Assembly (NCBI GenBank): GCA_014239335.1
Contig: JAAZZC010000046.1
Coordinates: 1 to 48,121 of the forward strand
Direction of reading: 5' to 3'
Length of the DNA: 48,121 nt
Origin: Verrucomicrobiales bacterium
GTDB lineage: Bacteria > Verrucomicrobiota > Verrucomicrobiia > Verrucomicrobiales > DEV007
This document shows, piece after piece, positions 1-8,868 of this stretch. A program made the translations under genes and the position numbers. The notes beneath the pieces were generated by a model, which had not been told where the DNA came from, ran no database searches, and saw nothing but the letters and a program-made list of their open reading frames with translations. Numbering within the stretch: the stretch's first letter is position 1; each line of letters opens with the position of its first letter.

Positions 1-380
1 AGCCTTTCTAAGGCCTGATCTAAGCTATTTAAAAGATACTTACGTGAGCCCCATTCTCCATATGGACCGGGCCACATATCATACCCAGCCTTACTCGAAA
101 CAACAATTTCATGGCGGGGAAGACTTTTTAGTATCCTACCGGCATTTACTTCTGCGCTCCCATAAGGTGGCCCGTAATTGTTAGCAAGGTCAAAGTGAGT
201 GATCCCTTGATCGAATGCTGTATAAACAATTTCTCGCTGCAATTCAGTCACATTATCGCCTCCAAAAGTGTGCCAGAAACCGAGTGTAATGGCTGGTAAT
301 TTTAGTCCCCACTGACCACATCGCCTATAATGCATTCGTTCATCATATCGTTGAGGGTCAGCTATATAATTTGAAGCCAT
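1..380 (-). CDS. Aldo/keto reductase, YghZ-like (L-glyceraldehyde 3-phosphate reductase family), partial
   Basis: The reading frame starts at an ATG at 380 on the minus strand and runs off the left edge, so only about 126 N-terminal residues are present. They include GLKLPAITLGFWHTFG, THFDLANNYGPPYGSAE and SSKAGYDMWPGPYG, which match the N-terminal half of the E. coli YghZ/Gpr family closely. Three of the four AKR catalytic residues are visible: Asp64 (HFDLANNYG), Tyr69 and Lys97 (SSKAGYD). The catalytic His lies beyond the edge. The family reduces small aldehydes such as L-glyceraldehyde 3-phosphate with NADPH in the cytoplasm; the substrate here is not determined. It follows the sulfatase gene on the same strand with a 151-base gap, so co-transcription is possible. 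The family is secure, the exact function less so. Confidence 0.88.
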   Translation of the reverse strand, partial: MASNYIADPQRYDERMHYRRCGQWGLKLPAITLGFWHTFGGDNVTELQREIVYTAFDQGITHFDLANNYGPPYGSAEVNAGRILKSLPRHEIVVSSKAGYDMWPGPYGEWGSRKYLLNSLDQALER

Positions 381-531
381 AGTTTATATCATTGCCATAA
401 GCACAAACAGAAATCGAGAGAATTCACCTCTACTAAGACTATAACTTTAATAGAAGGGCTAACATCAAATGGTAGAATCTTTGGATCCGATTAATGATAG
501 ACTTGGTTTGTTTTCTTTTTGTTTAGGGACA

Positions 532-1929
532 TTACTCATTACGATTCAGAATTCGGGGCGACGCTTTTTCTACCCATCCCGCTTTGCGCTGCCCCTTCCC
601 TTGCATCCCTAAGTCTCCAAGATCTTTGCGCGCCTCGTTGGCCCAGTTTTGTAAACTCTTAACTACTTTTGGATTGTCAGCGGCGACATTTTTATCTTCA
701 TGGATATCTTCAGCCAAGTTATAAAGTGCAAGTTCTTTTCTCCCTTCTGATTTGCCCCAGTTACGCTTCTTTGATTCCATTCCGACAAAAAGCTTCCAAT
801 TCCCAGAGCGCACGGCCTGCAATTGGTCCATCTGGTAGTAGAAGAAAACATCACGGACATTTGATTTTTCCTTGCCGCTCAAAATTGGCCAGATATTGAC
901 TCCATCAATGGTACGATCATTGGGCATTTCACCTCCACTAATTGCAGCAAATGTAGGAAGTAAGTCTAAAGTACTGGTAATTAGATTACTTTTTGTCCCT
1001 GAAGGTATTTTGCCAGGCCAGCGAACGACACATGGGACACGCATGCCTCCTTCATCAGTCCGTCCCTTACGGCCTCTCAACGGCAAATTACTTCCCTGCT
1101 TTTCCCTAGCGGATCCATTGTCAGAAGTAAATAAGATTAGAGTTTGGTCATCAATTCCTTCAGATTTTACAGCCTTTAAAAGTTCACCCATTGACCAATC
1201 AATTTCCTGTACCCAGTCACCGTAAGCTCCATCTTTACTACTATTTTTAAACTTTTTCCCAGGCACCAAAGGTAAATGTACAGCCGTATGCGGGAGGTAG
1301 AGAAAGAATGGCTCATCACTAGAAGCCTTTATGAACTTAACTGCTTCCTTCGTGTACTGCTCCGTGATCGTATCATCACGCTGAACACTGTCTCTAATTA
1401 CTGTCAAGTCGCGCACTAAAGGTAATGGTACCTGCTTGCGATTCATATCATTACTGTATGGAATGCCAAAATAGGAATCAAAGCCTTGGTTCGTTGGCAT
1501 AAAATCAGGATGGTCTCCTAGGTGCCACTTCCCAATGCACATAGTACGGTATTCTTCATTTTTGAGAATTTCGGCTATCGTTATTTCATTAGGGTTTAGA
1601 CCCTTGCGTGCTGCAGGAAAAAGAACACATAAATTCTTTTCATCAACATGCATATTAATCCTCCGAGGATAACAACCGGTCATTAGACTCGCGCGAGAAG
1701 GGGTACACACGGGGCATGTAGAATAGAAGTCAGTAAGACACATCCCTTCCTTGGCCATTTGATCAAGCACTGGTGTCGCGTGTGTCTTTGAACCAAACGG
1801 ACCAATGTCCCCATAACCTAAATCATCACAAAAGACTAAAATAACATTTGGCCTCTTTTCTTTGGCACTTATAAATGAAAAAGGAATTAGAAAACAAAGA
1901 GTACTAAGAAGAAATAGACGTTTTTTCAT
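532..1929 (-). CDS. Secreted sulfatase (family S1, arylsulfatase type)
   Basis: A 465-residue protein with an N-terminal signal peptide (hydrophobic core about residues 4-21). The S1 signature CTPSRASLMTG begins at Cys75, the residue converted to formylglycine by a sulfatase-modifying enzyme. Metal-ligand and active-site elements are in the usual order: DD at 35-36, GKWHLG at 133-138, PHTAVH near 213-218, SDNGS at 269-273 and the KGRTDEGGMRVP stretch from 288. It is expected to hydrolyse sulfate esters of sugars or polysaccharides outside the cytoplasm. The sugar-oxidising genes next to it (divergent MDR dehydrogenase and SDR) fit breakdown of a sulfated carbohydrate, which is inference. No sulfatase-maturation enzyme is in the window. 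Length and motifs are normal for the family. Confidence 0.95.
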   Translation of the reverse strand: MKKRLFLLSTLCFLIPFSFISAKEKRPNVILVFCDDLGYGDIGPFGSKTHATPVLDQMAKEGMCLTDFYSTCPVCTPSRASLMTGCYPRRINMHVDEKNLCVLFPAARKGLNPNEITIAEILKNEEYRTMCIGKWHLGDHPDFMPTNQGFDSYFGIPYSNDMNRKQVPLPLVRDLTVIRDSVQRDDTITEQYTKEAVKFIKASSDEPFFLYLPHTAVHLPLVPGKKFKNSSKDGAYGDWVQEIDWSMGELLKAVKSEGIDDQTLILFTSDNGSAREKQGSNLPLRGRKGRTDEGGMRVPCVVRWPGKIPSGTKSNLITSTLDLLPTFAAISGGEMPNDRTIDGVNIWPILSGKEKSNVRDVFFYYQMDQLQAVRSGNWKLFVGMESKKRNWGKSEGRKELALYNLAEDIHEDKNVAADNPKVVKSLQNWANEARKDLGDLGMQGKGQRKAGWVEKASPRILNRNE

Positions 1930-2026
1930 ATTTAAAAGTAAGGCTAGTTCAAATTATCATCCTATTGCAAAATCAATATATTTGCATAGCTATTACTCAA
2001 CTTGTTGATTATAGATTTAATTTCTC

Positions 2027-3067
2027 ATGAAAGCACTGACACTAGAGGCCTACAATCAACTAAGTTACGGTGACGCCCCGGACCCTGAATATGGAAACAA
2101 TGATGTCCTTATTCGGGTAAATGCATGCGGAATTTGCGGGAGCGACATTCACGGAATGGACGGAACCACGGGTCGAAGAATCCCCCCCATCATAATGGGG
2201 CATGAAGCTGCCGGGACTATTTCTTCTATCGGTTCAGAGGTAACGGACTGGAACATAGGTGACAGAGTCACATTTGATTCAACTATTTACTGTGGCTCAT
2301 GCAAATATTGCGATGAAGGTAAAGTGAACCTTTGCGAGAATCGAAAAGTACTAGGGGTTTCACCTGGAGAATATCGCCAACACGGCGCATTTGCAGAGTA
2401 CGTCTCAGTCCCAGAGAGGATTCTTTATAAGATCCCGGATAATTTGTCCTTCGAAGAAGCGGCATTTGTTGAGCCAGTATCCGTTGCTCTTCACGGAGTA
2501 AATCGAACCCCAGTCAAGGACGGTGACACTGCCGTTGTCATCGGCTCAGGAATGATTGGCTTGCTAGTCATTCAGGCCCTAAGGATTAAAGGTGCTACTA
2601 AAATAATTGCCGTAGACATTGATCCTGAAAAAATCAAAACTGCAATTAGTGTTGGAGCCGATCATGGAATCATCAGTGACGAGAATGCTCTAAAGGAAAT
2701 AAATGCACTGACAGGGGACGGTGCCGACATAGCCATGGAAGTAGTTGGAATGTCACCCACTCTTAACCTTGCCATTGAAAGTGTTCGTAAGGGTGGGAGC
2801 ATTGGCATCATTGGAAACCTAAAAAGCATGACAGAATTCCCCCTCCAATCAGTAGTAACACGCGAACTTACAATTTACGGATCATGTGCCTCGGAATGTG
2901 AATACTCTGAGTCCCTTGAATTAATTGCAAATGGCTCCATCAAGGTGCGGAATATGATTACCACCATTGCCCCACTCTCTGAAGGGTCAGAATGGTTTAA
3001 ACGCCTTTATGATGGCAAGGAGGACATGCTTAAAGTCATTCTTAGACCGGACTCTGAAATAAATTAA
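2027..3067 (+). CDS. Zinc-dependent medium-chain alcohol/polyol dehydrogenase
   Basis: A 346-residue MDR enzyme. Catalytic zinc ligands are visible as Cys37 (GICGSD) and His59-Glu60 (MGHEAAG). The structural zinc lobe is intact, with Cys89, Cys92, Cys95 and Cys103. The Rossmann nucleotide motif GSGMIG is at 173-178, and the acidic Asp197 at the end of the second strand (AVDIDPEK) favours NAD+ over NADP+. Overall layout resembles sorbitol/L-threonine/galactitol-type dehydrogenases; I cannot fix the substrate. It is divergent from the sulfatase (97-base intergenic region) and is followed 27 bases later by an SDR, so a two-gene sugar or polyol oxidation unit is likely. No clear Shine-Dalgarno sequence precedes the ATG. 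Confidence 0.9.
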   Translation: MKALTLEAYNQLSYGDAPDPEYGNNDVLIRVNACGICGSDIHGMDGTTGRRIPPIIMGHEAAGTISSIGSEVTDWNIGDRVTFDSTIYCGSCKYCDEGKVNLCENRKVLGVSPGEYRQHGAFAEYVSVPERILYKIPDNLSFEEAAFVEPVSVALHGVNRTPVKDGDTAVVIGSGMIGLLVIQALRIKGATKIIAVDIDPEKIKTAISVGADHGIISDENALKEINALTGDGADIAMEVVGMSPTLNLAIESVRKGGSIGIIGNLKSMTEFPLQSVVTRELTIYGSCASECEYSESLELIANGSIKVRNMITTIAPLSEGSEWFKRLYDGKEDMLKVILRPDSEIN

Positions 3068-3094
3068 AACATTAACCAAACCAGTATCATTAAC

Positions 3095-3874
3095 ATGTTT
3101 AGCATCGAAGGTAAAAAAGCGTTTGTGAGTGGAGCTAGTCGAGGACTAGGTCGTCAGTTTGCAAATGCATTAGCAAAGGCCGGCGCTGATGTCGCAATTA
3201 CAAGCAGAACATTATCCTCATTAGAAGGAACTAGCAAAGAGATCGAAGGCACGGGCACAAAATGTGTACCTCTAGAAATGGATGTTCTGGATCTAGAAAG
3301 CATACAATCCGCAGCGGCCAGAGCCGAGCAAGAACTCGGCAAAATTGATATTCTAATTAACAATGCAGGTTGCAACATTAGAAAGCCGGCACTTGAAGTT
3401 TCCTGGGAAGATTGGAACACAGTTGTAGATACAAACCTCAAAGGGGCATTTTTCTTGGCCCAAGCCATTGCCAAAGGAATGACGGAAAGAAATTATGGAA
3501 GGATCGTTAATATCGGATCTGTGACCTGTGTTGCCGGATATGCCGGCCTAGCACCTTACGGCGCTAGTCGCGGCGGGATTAAACAATTGACCATGAGCCT
3601 TGCTCACGATTGGGGCGACAAAGGCGTCACGGTAAATTGCCTTGCACCTGGCTGGTTTAAAACAGAGCAAAACGCTAAACTTTTTGAAGATAAGAACTGG
3701 GTCGATTACATCGAAGAAAAAATTCCTCTAGGAAGAATAGGTAAACCAAATGATCTTGATGGAACTTGTTTATTCCTGTCCTCGGACGCTAGTGCCTACG
3801 TCACAGGCCAAACCATACTCGTTGATGGAGGCATTTCTGTCGGAGCCGTTAGAGCAATGCCTGGAAGCTCCTAA
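3095..3874 (+). CDS. SDR-family oxidoreductase with Arg in place of the catalytic Lys
   Basis: A 259-residue classical-type short-chain dehydrogenase. The cofactor loop is SGASRGLG (12-19), a Ser-for-Thr variant of TGxxxGxG. Arg38 after the second strand suggests NADP(H). NNAG lies at 89-92, Asn114 at VDTNLKG, Ser142 at NIGSV and Tyr155 in the active site. The usual YxxxK reads Y-G-A-S-R: codon cgc at 3569-3571 puts Arg159 where the catalytic Lys belongs. The C-terminal VTGQTILVDGG is typical. The closest general match is the gluconate 5-dehydrogenase/3-oxoacyl-ACP reductase-like branch. It sits 27 bases after the MDR dehydrogenase, implying a shared transcript. Family is certain; activity is open because of the Lys-to-Arg change. 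Confidence 0.92.
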   Translation: MFSIEGKKAFVSGASRGLGRQFANALAKAGADVAITSRTLSSLEGTSKEIEGTGTKCVPLEMDVLDLESIQSAAARAEQELGKIDILINNAGCNIRKPALEVSWEDWNTVVDTNLKGAFFLAQAIAKGMTERNYGRIVNIGSVTCVAGYAGLAPYGASRGGIKQLTMSLAHDWGDKGVTVNCLAPGWFKTEQNAKLFEDKNWVDYIEEKIPLGRIGKPNDLDGTCLFLSSDASAYVTGQTILVDGGISVGAVRAMPGSS

Positions 3875-3896
3875 CTTTTTATCAACATCCAGCCCC

Positions 3897-4790
3897 CTAG
3901 TCGAGAGCCTTCCCCGCAGCCATTTTCTTCAAATCATCTAGCGTCGGCTTTAAATATTCGACATCACTAAATGAGGCATTGCTGTTATCAACTAATAAAG
4001 ATATTTTAGCAGTGCCCCTAGGAATTCCTACATCGGATTTGATTAACATTTTATCCTTAACAAATACTAGAAAGTATGTAGCGACCCATGCAATCTGAAC
4101 TTCAGTAAATTTGCCCTCCCTAAGACCGCTCTTCTCATTACCCAAATCCGTGTCTGGAGTAATGTTTGTATAACCATTGACGGTTCCTGATGGATTCACG
4201 CTGGCCAAAACAAGACTCTCCTTCGAATTAATAAATCCAACACTAGCAGTCTTCCTCTCACTCTTGGTGTCTTTATTTTCATTGTCTTCTATCTTCAATT
4301 TAAGCCTTACAACAAGATCTCCTTCGGGTGCTTCATGAAGTGCCGCTGAGTCCTCAAACACTGACTTCATCAACAAGACACCCTCCGTATAATCCCAACC
4401 ACCGTCGGGATCTTCAGGGATAATCCATGTATCAGGAAGAGATTCAGGCTTAAATAAAGAGTTCCATCTAGAATTTCCTGACGCTTCATTAGCTTCTGAG
4501 ACACTCACTTGCTTGCCCTCAGTCATCGCTGATGCCAATTCCAAAACTGCCCGCGCAAGTGTATCATTCCCAGCCTTTGTTAGCTTCGCCGATTCCAATT
4601 CTAAGGTCTTAATCGTCGCGAGTCGCTTCTTCATAATTAATTCTGAAGCTTTTTCATTAATATCCTTTTCATAGGCCTCGTAATCCTTAACTAATTTCTG
4701 GATCGCATACGGCAATTTCTCCTGTGAAAAAGAATAGTTACAGACTGCCAAAAAAATTAAGGCTATAAATTTTCTAATTATCGAATTCAT
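3897..4790 (-). CDS. Unrecognised exported protein
   Basis: I do not recognise this protein. From the ATG at 4790 it has 297 residues and begins with a good signal peptide (MNSIIRKFIALIFLAVC, cleavage probably near YSFSQ). A start at 4859 would add 23 residues before the signal and is less plausible. The region just after the signal is Lys/Glu-rich and probably helical or coiled-coil (KDYEAYEKDINEKASELIMKK and onward). The C-terminal two thirds contain a WNSLFKPESLPDTW-like opening and alternating beta-like segments. These recall the concanavalin-like fold of DUF1080-type PVC proteins, but the resemblance is weak. It is convergent with the SDR gene, separated by 22 bases. Confidence 0.7.
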   Translation of the reverse strand: MNSIIRKFIALIFLAVCNYSFSQEKLPYAIQKLVKDYEAYEKDINEKASELIMKKRLATIKTLELESAKLTKAGNDTLARAVLELASAMTEGKQVSVSEANEASGNSRWNSLFKPESLPDTWIIPEDPDGGWDYTEGVLLMKSVFEDSAALHEAPEGDLVVRLKLKIEDNENKDTKSERKTASVGFINSKESLVLASVNPSGTVNGYTNITPDTDLGNEKSGLREGKFTEVQIAWVATYFLVFVKDKMLIKSDVGIPRGTAKISLLVDNSNASFSDVEYLKPTLDDLKKMAAGKALD

Positions 4791-4942
4791 TATTATCTTT
4801 AGTCTATAATTGTTTAATTCTTCTGCAAATACATCCTCATTACCAGATCGAATTAGCAATAATAATCACAAAATATTTGATATAACTTACCTATTACTTG
4901 CAGAAAAGTCTTATACCCTACAAATTCATGTAGGTAGAATAA

Positions 4943-7381
4943 TTGAATTTGAAGTATCTATTCACATTTTTTCAGTTGTTTAAAATTGGTCATGCACCAA
5001 TCATCTACGCGCTTACGGTTCTTTTTTTATTACCAAATACAGATATGGGAAGAGCCATTTCTGAAGAAGTTTCAAATAGCAGAAATCATTGGGCCTTTTC
5101 TCCAATCAAAAACCCTCTCCCACCTGAATTCCAACAGGATGATTGGGCTCAAACAAATATCGATCGATTCATCTTACGCAAAATTAAAGATACAAAACTA
5201 ACTCCATCAAAAGAAGCTCCAAGAGAAACTCTAATCAGACGCATTTACTTTGACCTTCTCGGCCATCCTCCCAAGTACAGTGAAATAGAAAGCTTTATTA
5301 AAAATCCGGCCCCAAACGCTTACATTAACCTTGTCGACAATCTATTAAGTTCACCGGAATTTGGCGAGAAATGGGCCAGGCATTGGCTTGACATCGCAAG
5401 ATACGCGGACACTAAAGGATACGTTTTTCAGGAATCCAGAGAATATCCCTACGCTTATAGTTATAGGGACTGGGTAATCAATTCATTGAACCAGGATTTA
5501 CCTTACAATGAGTTCATAATCTATCAGCTAGCTGCAGACAGAATCATCAAAAATAATGAAAACAAAAAGAACCTAGCTGCAATGGGATTTCTTACGGTCG
5601 GAAGAAGATTTCTAAACAGAAGCCCTGACATTATTGACGATAGAATGGACGTCACCTTCAGAGGATTAATGGGCCTTACAGTCGCATGTTCAAGATGCCA
5701 TGATCACAAGTATGATCCAATTCCTATCAGTGATTACTATTCACTCTATGGAGTTTTTGACAGTTCTGAAGAACCTTCTGAGCTACCACTCTTGGGACCA
5801 CCAAATGATCTGGAGGCGTACAACTCATTTAAAAGCATTATAGATTCAAAACAATCTGACATTGACTCTTACTTGGAAAAAAGATCAAAAGAACTAACTC
5901 AAAAAAGCTATGTTGGAAAATATCTTTTGGCTGCTTCAGAAGGACTAAATCTGAGTGCCGATCAATTAAAAAAACTCGCATCATCAAAATCCTTACTTCA
6001 TGAACCAACCATCAGGTGGAGAAATCATTTAAAAGCAAAGAAGAAATCTGGAGATCCTATTTACGCGACATGGTTCAAATTATATTCTCTTAAAGAAGAT
6101 TCATTCATCCAATCATTGCAACTCTCGTTGAATGAGCTTGAGAAGAACGAAATCAAAGCAAACAAAACCATACTTTCATTACTGAAAGAAAAATCACCTA
6201 ACAGCATCAAAGAGGCAGCTCAGATATATGCCTCTTTGTTGTCTGACACTAAAGCCACGAACGAATTTGATAAAGAACTGGACCACGTCATAATACCATC
6301 CTCAAAAATCTTTCCCCTTCTAGAAACCAAAGGCCAACAACACGTAAGGAACCTCAGAAGAAATCTAGCTAAAATAAAAACTACTCACCATGGAGCTCCT
6401 CCTAAAGCGATGGTGTTAGTTGATCGCCCGACACCCCGTGAACCCAGAATTTTTCAGAGAGGAGACCCCAACAACAAGGGTGAAAAAGTGCCTCGCCGGT
6501 TTCTTGCTTTACTTGAAAACAAAAATAGAATTCAATACACAGAGGGGAGCGGGCGTCTTGAAATGGCTCGGTCAATTGCCAGTGACACAAATCCCTTAAC
6601 TTCGAGAGTTTGGGTCAATCGTGTTTGGGGTCATCTCATGGGAAGTCACTTAGTATCTACTCCAAGTGATTTTGGACTAAGAAGTGATCACCCGTCCCAT
6701 CCTGAACTGTTAGATTATTTAGCCTTCAATTTCATCACGAGCGGATGGTCCACTAAAAAACTTATCCGCTCTATTTTGCTAAGTTCGACCTATAAACAAT
6801 CATCCATAAACTCAAAGCAAGCAAAGGCTCACCAAATAGATCCAGAAAACCGGCTATTCACTAAAGCAAATAGGAAACGCCTAAATTTCGAGTCGTTCAG
6901 AGATTCGATTCTCTATGTGTCCGGAAAGATTGATACAACAATGCATGGACGACCTGTCGACATAACTTCATCCAACTACTCAACTCGACGCTCAATATAT
7001 GCTCGTATAGAAAGGCAAAATCTGCCCCCCGTTTTTAGAACATTCGATTTTGCCAGCCCTGACGTTCACTCGCCTAAGCGTCCTGAAACTACGGTCCCTC
7101 AACAAGCGCTTTTTGTTTTAAATAATGAATTAATTCAGGATCAATCTACTGCCATTGCCAATTCTCAACGATTCAATCAATTAACAAAACATAGCGATAA
7201 AATCATATTGCTTTATCAACAGATCTTGTCCAGAAATCCCAGCAATGAAGAACTTCAAGACTCGGTCGACTTTATAGTATCCTCTCAAAATCAAACCAAA
7301 GGGACGGATGCTAATTATCCAGTGTGGGATCAACTTGCACAGGCATTGTTATCCACTAATGAGTTTATTTTCATTGATTAA
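4943..7381 (+). CDS. DUF1549/DUF1553 (PSCyt2/PSD1) exported protein
   Basis: An 812-residue PVC-typical protein. The DUF1549 domain begins at about residue 48 (NHWAFSPIKNPLPPE) and carries the characteristic WARHWLDIARYADTKGY (144-160) and VACSRCHDHKYDPI with Cys249, Cys252 and His253, a c-type haem-like CxxCH. The DUF1553 domain fills the C-terminal third (TSRVWVNRVWGHLMG, PSDFGLRSDHPSHPELLDYLA, VPQQALFVLNN). The N-terminal PSCyt1 cytochrome domain found on many relatives is absent. The only start that keeps the hydrophobic signal (about residues 15-31) is TTG at 4943; the next in-frame ATG at 5045 would remove it. It is followed after 2 bases by a DUF1501 gene, the standard partner. The molecular function of this pair is not established. 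Confidence 0.93.
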   Translation: MNLKYLFTFFQLFKIGHAPIIYALTVLFLLPNTDMGRAISEEVSNSRNHWAFSPIKNPLPPEFQQDDWAQTNIDRFILRKIKDTKLTPSKEAPRETLIRRIYFDLLGHPPKYSEIESFIKNPAPNAYINLVDNLLSSPEFGEKWARHWLDIARYADTKGYVFQESREYPYAYSYRDWVINSLNQDLPYNEFIIYQLAADRIIKNNENKKNLAAMGFLTVGRRFLNRSPDIIDDRMDVTFRGLMGLTVACSRCHDHKYDPIPISDYYSLYGVFDSSEEPSELPLLGPPNDLEAYNSFKSIIDSKQSDIDSYLEKRSKELTQKSYVGKYLLAASEGLNLSADQLKKLASSKSLLHEPTIRWRNHLKAKKKSGDPIYATWFKLYSLKEDSFIQSLQLSLNELEKNEIKANKTILSLLKEKSPNSIKEAAQIYASLLSDTKATNEFDKELDHVIIPSSKIFPLLETKGQQHVRNLRRNLAKIKTTHHGAPPKAMVLVDRPTPREPRIFQRGDPNNKGEKVPRRFLALLENKNRIQYTEGSGRLEMARSIASDTNPLTSRVWVNRVWGHLMGSHLVSTPSDFGLRSDHPSHPELLDYLAFNFITSGWSTKKLIRSILLSSTYKQSSINSKQAKAHQIDPENRLFTKANRKRLNFESFRDSILYVSGKIDTTMHGRPVDITSSNYSTRRSIYARIERQNLPPVFRTFDFASPDVHSPKRPETTVPQQALFVLNNELIQDQSTAIANSQRFNQLTKHSDKIILLYQQILSRNPSNEELQDSVDFIVSSQNQTKGTDANYPVWDQLAQALLSTNEFIFID

Positions 7382-7383
7382 TA

Positions 7384-8811
7384 ATGCAAAAAATACCGAA
7401 CAATAAACATCATTTCTTCACTCGAAGAGATTTTATTAATCGCTTAGGAAACGGATTCGGCGCATTGTCCTTGAGCGCTTTATTACAAGAAGAGGCACTA
7501 TCCGCTATTAATCCGCTTTCACCGAAAAAACCTCATTTCCCAGCAAAAGCAAAATCCGTCATTCATTTATTCATGAATGGCGGTCCTTCTCAAGTAGATA
7601 CATTTGACCCGAAACCCGCATTAAAAAAGTATGACGGGAAAAAAATTCCAATTGATTATCTGAAAACAGAGAGACCAACAGGGGCCGCTCTAAAATCCCC
7701 CTTCAGCTTTAAAAAACATGGCAAGAGCGGCCTGGAAATAAGTGAGCTGTTCCCTAATGTTGCGCGTTCCGCAGACGACTTGTGCATCATACGCTCAATG
7801 TACGCGGATGTGCCTAACCACGAACCTTCTCTCCTGCTAATGAATTGCGGGGAACCGAGGCTGATAAGACCAAGCGTAGGCTCATGGGTAAGTTATGGAC
7901 TGGGAACAGAGAATCAAAACCTCCCAGGCTTTATTTCTATGTGTCCAGGAGGATACCCAATTCAAGAATCTCAGAACTGGCAAGCTGGCTTCCTCCCGGG
8001 AGTTTATCAGGGGACTTATATAGACTCAAAACACACAACAATTAGCAAGCTCATCAATAATATAAGAAACTCAAAATTAAGCATGCGGCAGCAGCGTTTG
8101 CAATTAGACCTAATTGCGAAATTAAATAGAAGGCATCAAGAAACAAGATCAGATGATGCTGATCTTGAATCCAGGCTTCAATCATTTGAATTGGCCTATC
8201 GAATGCAGATAGATGCAACTGACGCATTTGACATCTCAAAAGAACCTAAATCAATCCGCGAACTTTACGGCAAGGGAATACACGGCAGGCAAACTCTAAT
8301 AGCACGCAGATTAGTCGAGCGAGGAGTGAGATACGTACAGCTTTGGCATGGCGCTGGCCAACCCTGGGACAGTCATGACGATCTTGAAGTCAATCACCGC
8401 AAACTGGCAAAACAATGTGACCAATCCATAGGAGCTCTTTTAACTGATCTAAAGCAAAGGGGCATGCTCGACGAAACATTGATCATTTGGGGAGGTGAGT
8501 TTGGACGTACTCCGGTAGTCGAAATGCCTAAGCCGGGTTCAAATCAGGGCAAGATAAATGGTAGAGATCATAATCATTGGGGATTTACTGTTTGGATGGC
8601 CGGAGGAGGCACCAAAGGCGGGCATGCATATGGCGCCACGGATGAATTTGGCTTTAAGGCTGTTGAAAATCCAGTCCACGTGCATGACTTGCATGCCACA
8701 ATTCTTCGATTACTAGGCTTTGATCACGAAAAACTCACATACCGATATGCAGGGAGAGACTTCCGACTCACTGACGTTCACGGCAAGGTAATTAACGATA
8801 TTATTTCATAA
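7384..8811 (+). CDS. DUF1501 family exported protein
   Basis: A 475-residue DUF1501 protein. The N-terminus has a Tat-like signal (TRRDFINRLGNGFGALSLSALL). Conserved stretches are HLFMNGGPSQVDTFDPKP, GWHGAGQPWDSHDD-like sequence around residue 320 (LWHGAGQPWDSHDDLEVNH), TLIIWGGEFGRTPV, and GRDHNHWGFTVWMAGGG followed by HDLHATILRLLGFDHEKLTYRY near the C-terminus. The fold is related to the alkaline phosphatase/sulfatase superfamily. The histidines and acidic residues of the metal site appear kept, but no substrate has been established for the family. The start ATG lies 2 bases after the stop of the DUF1549/DUF1553 gene, so the two are almost certainly co-transcribed. Confidence 0.94.
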   Translation: MQKIPNNKHHFFTRRDFINRLGNGFGALSLSALLQEEALSAINPLSPKKPHFPAKAKSVIHLFMNGGPSQVDTFDPKPALKKYDGKKIPIDYLKTERPTGAALKSPFSFKKHGKSGLEISELFPNVARSADDLCIIRSMYADVPNHEPSLLLMNCGEPRLIRPSVGSWVSYGLGTENQNLPGFISMCPGGYPIQESQNWQAGFLPGVYQGTYIDSKHTTISKLINNIRNSKLSMRQQRLQLDLIAKLNRRHQETRSDDADLESRLQSFELAYRMQIDATDAFDISKEPKSIRELYGKGIHGRQTLIARRLVERGVRYVQLWHGAGQPWDSHDDLEVNHRKLAKQCDQSIGALLTDLKQRGMLDETLIIWGGEFGRTPVVEMPKPGSNQGKINGRDHNHWGFTVWMAGGGTKGGHAYGATDEFGFKAVENPVHVHDLHATILRLLGFDHEKLTYRYAGRDFRLTDVHGKVINDIIS

Positions 8812-8868
8812 TCTGTGTATATCTAGTCTCTGCAATTGAAACTCCACTAATAAGAATTAAGATCAATC

